Of a stretch of 64,000 nucleotides of DNA, positions 57,856-64,000 are shown one piece after another. The translations under genes were made by a program, and so were the position numbers. The number at the start of each line of letters is the position of its first letter. The first letter of the stretch is position 1. This DNA comes from Methylobacterium aquaticum (GTDB lineage Bacteria; Pseudomonadota; Alphaproteobacteria; Rhizobiales; Beijerinckiaceae). Below the pieces are notes generated by a model, which was given only the letters and a program-made list of their open reading frames with translations, ran no database searches and was not told the DNA's origin. The DNA is taken from NCBI RefSeq assembly GCF_016804325.1, contig NZ_CP043627.1:4167001-4231000 (forward strand). Direction: 5' to 3'.

Positions 57856-60012
57856 GTGACCGTGAAAACCTTCCGGGGCGCCGCCGCCGTGGCGGCCGCC
57901 CTGTCGATGACCTGTGCCGTTCCGGGCCTCGGCCTGATGCCGCAGGCGGCCAGCGCCCAGGCCGCCGCCGACGTTTCCCCCGAGATCCAGCTCGACGAGA
58001 TCTCGGTCGCCGGCGGCAGCGGCAACCCGTTGAAGACCGAGGGGTATCTCGCCCGCAACACGGTCAGCGCGACCCGCACCGACACGCCGCTCCGCGAGGT
58101 GCCCCAGACCGTCGTGCCGGTGCCGCGCCAGGTGCTCGAGGACGCGGCGGCGACGCGGATCGACACCGCGCTGGATCTCGCCGGCGTCGGCCGCGCGAAC
58201 AATTTCGGGGGCTTGGGCCTCACCGAGTTCACCATCCGGGGCTTTGCCACCGGCGAGTATTACCGCAACGGCTTCCCGATCAACCGCGGCTACCCGAACT
58301 CGCCCGACATCGTGTCGATCGAGCGGATCGAGGTGCTCAAGGGCCCCTCGGCCTTCCTCTATGGCCGCGGCGATCCGGGCGGCACCTTCAACATCGTGAC
58401 GAAGCAGCCGACGCCTGAGCGCTCGCTTGCGATCGGCACGCAATTCGGCAGCTACAACGCCAAGCGCAGCACCTTCGACGCCACCGGCGCCCTCGACGAG
58501 GGCGGCACGGTGCTCGCCCGCCTCACCGGCGCGGTCGAGGACAACGGCAGCTTCCGCGACTTCGTCCGCGGCGACCGGTACTACCTCGCCCCCGTCATCG
58601 CCTGGAAGCCGAATGCCGACACCACGGTGACGCTGGAGGGCGAGTTCATCAGCGGCAGCCAGATCTTCGACCGCGGCATCGTGCCGTTGCGCGGCGACCT
58701 GCGGGCGGTGCCGCGCAGCCGCTACATCGGCGAGCCCGGATTGTCGCCGTTCCGCAACGACAACGCGCTCGGCCAGTTGCGCGTCGAGCATAAGCTCAAC
58801 GCGGACTGGGTCATCAATGCCGGCGCGCAGCTCCTGGCCGGCAACCTCGCCGGCCAGGCGGTCCAGGCCACCGGGACCGTCGGGAACAACGGCGTGTTCT
58901 CGCGGACCTACGACCGGCGCGAACTGACCTGGTCGGACCTCGACCTGCAGATCAACCTCGCCGGCAAGTTCGAGACCGGTGCCTTCCGCCACACCCTGCT
59001 CGTCGGCCTCGAGCGCGACGCCTTGCGCTACCGCGAGGCCATCCCCCTCATCTCGAACCCCGCCATCAATCCCTTCGCCCTGAACCTGCTGGCGCCGGTC
59101 TACGGCCAGCCGCTTCCCGTCCCCACGCGGCCGTTCAGCGACTTCCTGCAGAACACCACCAGCTATGCCGGTTACGTCCAGGACCAGATCGACCTGACGC
59201 CGAAGCTCCATGCCCTCGTCGGCGTGCGGGTCGAGGACATCGCTCTCGATACGGCGAACTATATCAACAAGACGATCACGCGGCAGCAGGGCAATGCGGC
59301 GACGCCGCGCATCGGCCTGGTCTACGACGTGACCGAGATCGCCTCGATCTACGGCAACTACTCGCAGTCGTTCCGGCCCAATCCCGGCACCGACCGCACC
59401 GGCCGGCCCTTCCCGTTCCAGCAGGCCGAGAGCTACGAGACCGGCGTCAAGCTGAGCCTCCTCGACGGGCGGCTGGACGCCACCGCCGCCTTCTTCGACA
59501 TCCGGCGCACCAACCAGCTCGTCACCGATCCCGTCGACCAGGGCTTCCAGACCGCCGCCGGGGCGGCGCGGAGCCGCGGCTTCGACATGAGCGTGGCGGG
59601 CTTCCTCGCCCCGGGCTGGCGGGTGATCGGCACCTACGCCTTCGTCGATGCCGCCCTTACGAAGGCCACGACCGCCCCGGTCGGCGCCCGGCTCGCCAAC
59701 ATCCCGCAGAACAGTTTCGCGGTACAGAGCGTCTACGAGTTCCAGGACGGCGCCTTGCGCGGCCTCGGGCTCGGCGGTGGCATCACCTATGTCGGCTCGC
59801 GCCTGGCCGGCGAAGCCCGGCCGACCTTCAAGCTGCCGGAATACACGCTCGCCAACCTGATCTCGTACTACAAGATCACGCCCGACGTGCGGGTGTACCT
59901 GAATGTCGACAACCTGTTCGACGAGCGCTACTTCGACCGGGCGTGGCAGAACCGCTACGCGACGCCGGGCCTGCCGCGCACGATCATGGGCGGGGTGGCG
60001 GCCCGGTTCTGA
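57856..60012 (+). CDS. TonB-dependent siderophore receptor
   Basis: 718 residues. A signal peptide ends near residue 35. The TonB box is EIQLDEISV at 43-51. The plug domain has TVVPVPRQVLEDAAATRIDTAL, FTIRGFATGEYYRNGFPINRG and IERIEVLKGPSAFLYGRGDPGG. A 22-strand barrel ends in the C-terminal aromatic F (VAARF). The pattern is that of FpvA/ferrichrome-type receptors for iron(III)-siderophores. GTG start. An AT-rich operator-like repeat upstream fits iron control. Terminal repeats begin right after the stop codon. Confidence 0.9.
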   Translation: MTVKTFRGAAAVAAALSMTCAVPGLGLMPQAASAQAAADVSPEIQLDEISVAGGSGNPLKTEGYLARNTVSATRTDTPLREVPQTVVPVPRQVLEDAAATRIDTALDLAGVGRANNFGGLGLTEFTIRGFATGEYYRNGFPINRGYPNSPDIVSIERIEVLKGPSAFLYGRGDPGGTFNIVTKQPTPERSLAIGTQFGSYNAKRSTFDATGALDEGGTVLARLTGAVEDNGSFRDFVRGDRYYLAPVIAWKPNADTTVTLEGEFISGSQIFDRGIVPLRGDLRAVPRSRYIGEPGLSPFRNDNALGQLRVEHKLNADWVINAGAQLLAGNLAGQAVQATGTVGNNGVFSRTYDRRELTWSDLDLQINLAGKFETGAFRHTLLVGLERDALRYREAIPLISNPAINPFALNLLAPVYGQPLPVPTRPFSDFLQNTTSYAGYVQDQIDLTPKLHALVGVRVEDIALDTANYINKTITRQQGNAATPRIGLVYDVTEIASIYGNYSQSFRPNPGTDRTGRPFPFQQAESYETGVKLSLLDGRLDATAAFFDIRRTNQLVTDPVDQGFQTAAGAARSRGFDMSVAGFLAPGWRVIGTYAFVDAALTKATTAPVGARLANIPQNSFAVQSVYEFQDGALRGLGLGGGITYVGSRLAGEARPTFKLPEYTLANLISYYKITPDVRVYLNVDNLFDERYFDRAWQNRYATPGLPRTIMGGVAARF

Positions 60013-60013
60013 A

Positions 60014-60522
60014 AGTTTGTCTGAGCAGACTCTACTGTCGGAATATGACGGTGAGCCTGGAGACATCCCACTCCCGACCTCATCCTGAGGTGTTAGTCGA
60101 TCGAAGATCGACTGACCTCGAAGGAGGGCTCCAGAAGTCACAGCGGCATCTGGAGCCCTCCTTCGAGGCTCAGCGATCTTCGATCGCCCGCACCTCAGAG
60201 CCTGTTTGAGCAGGACTTCTAACCCAAGACTTGAGGCGGGCGGGATCATCCTACCCTCTAACCTCATCCTGAGGTGCGAACGAAGTGAGCCTCGAAGGAG
60301 GGCTCCAGGGATCGCCGAGGCTTCTGGAGCCCTCCTTCGAGGTCAGCCGATTTTCAATCGGCTAACACCTCAGGATGAGGTGGAAGGGTAGGATATATCC
60401 TACTTCTTCTCAGTTTTTGTCAAATCACTCTGCTCAAACAGGCTCTCAGGATGAGGTGAGCGGGTAGGATGGCCGCACCGACCACCCCGAGTCCTGGTTG
60501 GAAATCGTGCTCGATCAGGCCC
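60014..60522. repeat. Older composite repeat, diverged ends
   Basis: The left end TTGTCTGAGCAG (inside 60014-60036) and the right end GTGCTCGATCAGGCCC (60507-60522) resemble, with changes, the terminal repeat of the element at 60199. Inside it, CCTCATCCTGAGGTG, CCTCGAAGGAGGGCTCCAG, CTGGAGCCCTCCTTCGAGG and CACCTCA|GGATGAGG form a palindromic core that is split by the younger insertion. No protein coding. Confidence 0.5.
60199..60445. mobile_element. Short inverted-repeat element (MITE-like), copy 2, nested in an older repeat
   Basis: 247 bp. Perfect terminal inverted repeats GAGCCTGTTTGAGCAG and CTGCTCAAACAGGCTC, with direct TCA on both sides (60196-60198, 60446-60448). Removing it restores CACCTCAGGATGAGG, which is exactly the arm found intact at 60375-60380 and nearby. 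Its core (60262-60380) is itself a copy of the same palindromic family. No transposase is present, so movement would need one supplied elsewhere. Confidence 0.75.
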
Positions 60523-60562
60523 CGAGGCTGACGGGCGGAGCAGGCTCCGGCATAAGGCCGTC

Positions 60563-61054
60563 ATGACCACGGTCCACGACTTCGCCCCCGCCGCCCCGGA
60601 CGGCGCGCCCCATCCGCTGGCGCAGTACCGGGGCAAGGTGTTGCTCGTCGTCAACACCGCCTCGGCCTGCGGCTTCACCCCGCAATACGAGGGGCTGGAG
60701 GAGCTGTGGCGCCGCCACCGCGAGGCCGGGCTCGTGATCCTGGGATTTCCCTGCAACCAGTTCGGTGCCCAGGAGCCCGGCGACGCCGCCGAGATCGCCC
60801 GGTTCTGCACGCTGACATACGACGTCACCTTCCCGCTGCTGGCCAAGGTCGAGGTCAACGGGACGAAGGCCGAGCCGCTGTTCTCCCACCTCAAGCAGGA
60901 AAAGCCCGGGCTTCTCGGCACCCGGGCGATCAAGTGGAACTTCACCAAGTTCCTGGTCGGCCGCGACGGGCGGGTGATCGAGCGCTTCGCCCCGCGGGTG
61001 AAGCCGGAGGCGCTGGAGGGGGCGGTGGCGGCGGCCCTGGCCGAGACGGTGTGA
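60563..61054 (+). CDS. Glutathione peroxidase (Cys type)
   Basis: 163 residues. The peroxidatic Cys is C36 in VNTASACGFTPQYEGLE. The Gln is in LGFPCNQFGAQEPG and the Trp/Asn in IKWNFTKFLVGRDG, completing the catalytic tetrad. Bacterial Cys forms often use thioredoxin rather than glutathione. It removes hydrogen or lipid peroxides. The next gene is a DsbA-like thiol oxidoreductase in the same direction. Confidence 0.92.
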   Translation: MTTVHDFAPAAPDGAPHPLAQYRGKVLLVVNTASACGFTPQYEGLEELWRRHREAGLVILGFPCNQFGAQEPGDAAEIARFCTLTYDVTFPLLAKVEVNGTKAEPLFSHLKQEKPGLLGTRAIKWNFTKFLVGRDGRVIERFAPRVKPEALEGAVAAALAETV

Positions 61055-61127
61055 GGCCATCATCCGGCCAAAATGGCCGAGCTAGACCTGAGGCGTGACG
61101 AGGTCCCGTCGCCCCGGAAGCCCGCCC

Positions 61128-61832
61128 ATGTCCCTGTCCCGCCGCACCCTCCTCGCCGCCTCCCTGGCGGCCATCCCCGCCCTGGCCTCCGGCAGGGCCC
61201 TGGCGCAGGCGGACGGCCAGTGGCGCGCGGTGACCGGCGACAACGGCCAGCCGATCCCCAACACCCGCCTGCCGGGCGAGCTCGCCTCCGAGATCGGGAC
61301 CTTGCGCGGCGTGACCTGGCTCGGGCCGCGGGAGGCCTCGGTCACCCTCTACGAGTTCTTCGACTACAATTGCCCGTGGTGCCGGGCGGCGGCGCGCGAC
61401 CTCGACGACCTCGTCAAGGCCAATCCGGACCTGCGCATCGGCCTCGTCAACAACCCGATCCTGTCGGTGCAGTCGGCCCAGGCCGCCAAGGTGGCGCTGG
61501 CCGTGCAGCGCACCGGCGGCTCGCCGGCGACCGCCACGCTCTACACGGCGCTGCTGGGCCCCGGCACCTCCGGTCGCATCGACGGACCCCGGGCGCTCGA
61601 GGCGGCCGCCCGCCTCGGCCACGACCGGACCGCCATCGAGCAGGCGGCGGATTCCGACGAGGTGCGCGACGCCCTGAAAAGCCAGATGCGGCTCGCCGCC
61701 AATCTCGGCCTGCACGCCACCCCGTCCTACGTCGTCGGCACCTCGGCGCTGCTGGGCTATCCGGGGCCGAAGAGCCTCGCCCGGGTGCTCGCCAGCGTCG
61801 CCCAGTGCGACGAGATCGCCTGCGCGGGCTGA
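61128..61832 (+). CDS. DsbA-family thiol:disulfide oxidoreductase, Tat-like signal
   Basis: 234 residues. A Tat-like leader (MSLSRRTLLAASLAAIPALA) is followed by the thioredoxin fold with active site CPWC at 82-85 (FFDYNCPWCRAA) and the cis-Pro loop ATPSYVVG. Such periplasmic enzymes make or shuffle disulfides. The start at 61128 begins the signal; there is an upstream ATG 11 codons earlier with no added motif. Confidence 0.87.
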   Translation: MSLSRRTLLAASLAAIPALASGRALAQADGQWRAVTGDNGQPIPNTRLPGELASEIGTLRGVTWLGPREASVTLYEFFDYNCPWCRAAARDLDDLVKANPDLRIGLVNNPILSVQSAQAAKVALAVQRTGGSPATATLYTALLGPGTSGRIDGPRALEAAARLGHDRTAIEQAADSDEVRDALKSQMRLAANLGLHATPSYVVGTSALLGYPGPKSLARVLASVAQCDEIACAG

Positions 61833-62226
61833 GGCCCGCCCGCCCCGCGCAACCATTCGGAAACTTTGCTGAAACCTCCGCGGCCCCGCGCCGCGGACGG
61901 CCGATCGCGGCCGTGCCGGCGAACCCGTGCCGCCCGGCCCGCCATCCGACCATGGTCGAAGAGGCGCCCCTGTCCTGCGGCGTCCCGCGCAACCGCGAGG
62001 CGCCGGATGGGTTTAAGCCCACGGCCCGCCTCAGCGATTGGCGCGCCTCCGCTCGCCTTGCGCCCCCTGAAAACCCATGCTAGGCCGGCGCCGCGCCGGG
62101 GGAGGGGGCAGTCTTCTCGCGCCGGAGCCTTTCCCATCATCGACGGGCCGCGCGCCGCCGCCGCTCTTTTCCAGACCGGCGCGATCGGCCGGACCCGTCG
62201 GGCCAGGACATGAAGAGAGAGCGCTG
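61833..62226. other. Intergenic region upstream of the ATP synthase operon
   Basis: 394 bp with no supported gene. It should contain the atp promoter. A short GC-rich stem (GCGGCCCCGCGCCGC) lies at the left end, probably the end of the DsbA transcript. No clear promoter boxes were recognised. Confidence 0.4.
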
Positions 62227-62799
62227 GTGGCTCAGAACGCATCGGAATCGGGTTCTCCCCTGGCGGGCGTCGCCGGGCGGTACGCCTCGGCGTTGTTCGA
62301 GCTCGCGCGCGACGAGCGGGCCGTTGACGCGGTGGCTGAGGGGCTCGACCGGTTCGACGCCCTGCTGACCGAGAGCGCCGACCTGCGGCGCCTCGTGCGC
62401 AGCCCGGCCTTCTCGGCTGAGGATCAGGTCAAGGCGATCGAGGCGGTGCTGGCCAAGGCCGGCATCGGGGGTCTGGCCGGCAACTTCATCCGCCTGTCGG
62501 CCGCCAACCGCCGCCTGTTCGCCCTGCCGAACATGATCCGCGCCTACCGTGAGCTGGTGCGCGAATCGAAGGGCATCGTCCGCGCCGAGGTGCGGCTCGC
62601 CGAGAAGCCCTCCGACGCGGTGCTCCAGGACATCAAGGCGTCCCTCAAGGACGTCGCGAAGGCCGAGGTCGATCTCGACCTCCGCATCGATCCGAGCCTG
62701 ATCGGCGGCATCGTCGTCAAGCTCGGCTCGCGCATGGTCGACGCCAGCTTGCGCACCAAGCTGAACAGCATCCGCCTGGCGATGCAGGGCGCCCGCTAA
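62227..62799 (+). CDS. atpH: ATP synthase F1 subunit delta
   Basis: 190 residues. Conserved points are [54 protein letters not shown] and the C-terminal [29 protein letters not shown]. Delta joins the F1 head to the stator stalk. A GTG start follows GAGAGAG. atpA follows after 64 bp, the standard F1 order atpHAGDC of alphaproteobacteria. Confidence 0.95.
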   Translation: MAQNASESGSPLAGVAGRYASALFELARDERAVDAVAEGLDRFDALLTESADLRRLVRSPAFSAEDQVKAIEAVLAKAGIGGLAGNFIRLSAANRRLFALPNMIRAYRELVRESKGIVRAEVRLAEKPSDAVLQDIKASLKDVAKAEVDLDLRIDPSLIGGIVVKLGSRMVDASLRTKLNSIRLAMQGAR

Positions 62800-62863
62800 G
62801 GGCCCCGACGCACCCGCCGCCTTACGAACAACGCCCGACACGAACGAACGAGGGAAGGTCCAG

Positions 62864-64000
<1,137 letters not shown>

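Overview
The window is about 64 kb of very GC-rich DNA with tightly packed genes. It looks like a chromosomal segment of a Hyphomicrobiales (Rhizobiales) alphaproteobacterium, most likely a Methylobacterium or close relative. The clues are a NepR-type anti-sigma factor, GGAAC-N16-CGTT promoters of the alphaproteobacterial EcfG type, the tetratricopeptide gene directly before der, the atpH-atpA order, and Methylobacterium-like repeats between genes. No phage, plasmid origin, complete insertion sequence or CRISPR array was seen. The genus is an inference from gene content, not from a marker gene.

Layout. 1-1.2 kb: end of a Nudix hydrolase gene and mgtC. 1.2-5.4 kb: a four-gene polyamine/opine-type ABC importer on the minus strand. 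5.6-5.8 kb: two identical tRNA-Thr(GGT) genes. 6.0-7.4 kb: a TetR repressor and a divergent glutathione transferase sharing an intergenic region with two operators. 7.5-9.4 kb: an ABC exporter. 9.3-10.6 kb: a frameshifted DUF2254 membrane protein. 10.7-11.5 kb: an orphan NepR next to a secreted phospholipase-A2-like protein with an EcfG-type promoter. 12.9-19.8 kb: a FadR-type regulator divergent from a sugar operon (ABC importer, aldose dehydrogenase, lactonase, mutarotase) that fits the start of oxidative L-fucose or L-rhamnose breakdown. 20.4-23.9 kb: two convergent chemoreceptors, one membrane-bound and one soluble with a globin-like sensor. 25-29 kb: oxalate decarboxylase, a small EamA protein, a sialidase-fold protein and NnrU. 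29-41.5 kb: housekeeping genes (der, purF, cvpA, radA) mixed with a P-loop kinase, a Nudix enzyme, a short DHFR and a PAS-GGDEF-EAL protein. 41.7-47.9 kb: a TetR/MFS pair, a PhoX-type phosphatase and a PLP decarboxylase. 48-48.5 kb: a HigBA toxin-antitoxin locus with a frameshifted antitoxin. 49-52.9 kb: a nickel-pincer cofactor operon larC-larE-larB plus an aldo/keto reductase. 53.2-54.7 kb: a ketoglutarate-semialdehyde-type dehydrogenase. 54.7-56.5 kb: a gene-poor stretch with an AT-rich patch, a stress-type DUF2171 gene and terminators. 56.5-61.8 kb: an M20 amidohydrolase, a TonB-dependent siderophore receptor, nested repeats, a glutathione peroxidase and a DsbA-like protein. 62.2-64 kb: start of the F1 ATP synthase operon (atpH, atpA).

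The most interesting non-gene structure is a family of about 240-bp elements. They have terminal inverted repeats starting GAGCC, a TCA direct repeat on both sides and palindromic cores. One sits exactly at the radA stop codon. Another has inserted into an older copy of related repeat sequence after the TonB receptor. Two coding regions (DUF2254, higA) are broken by apparent one-base losses next to short G/C runs, which should be checked as real mutations or sequencing errors.
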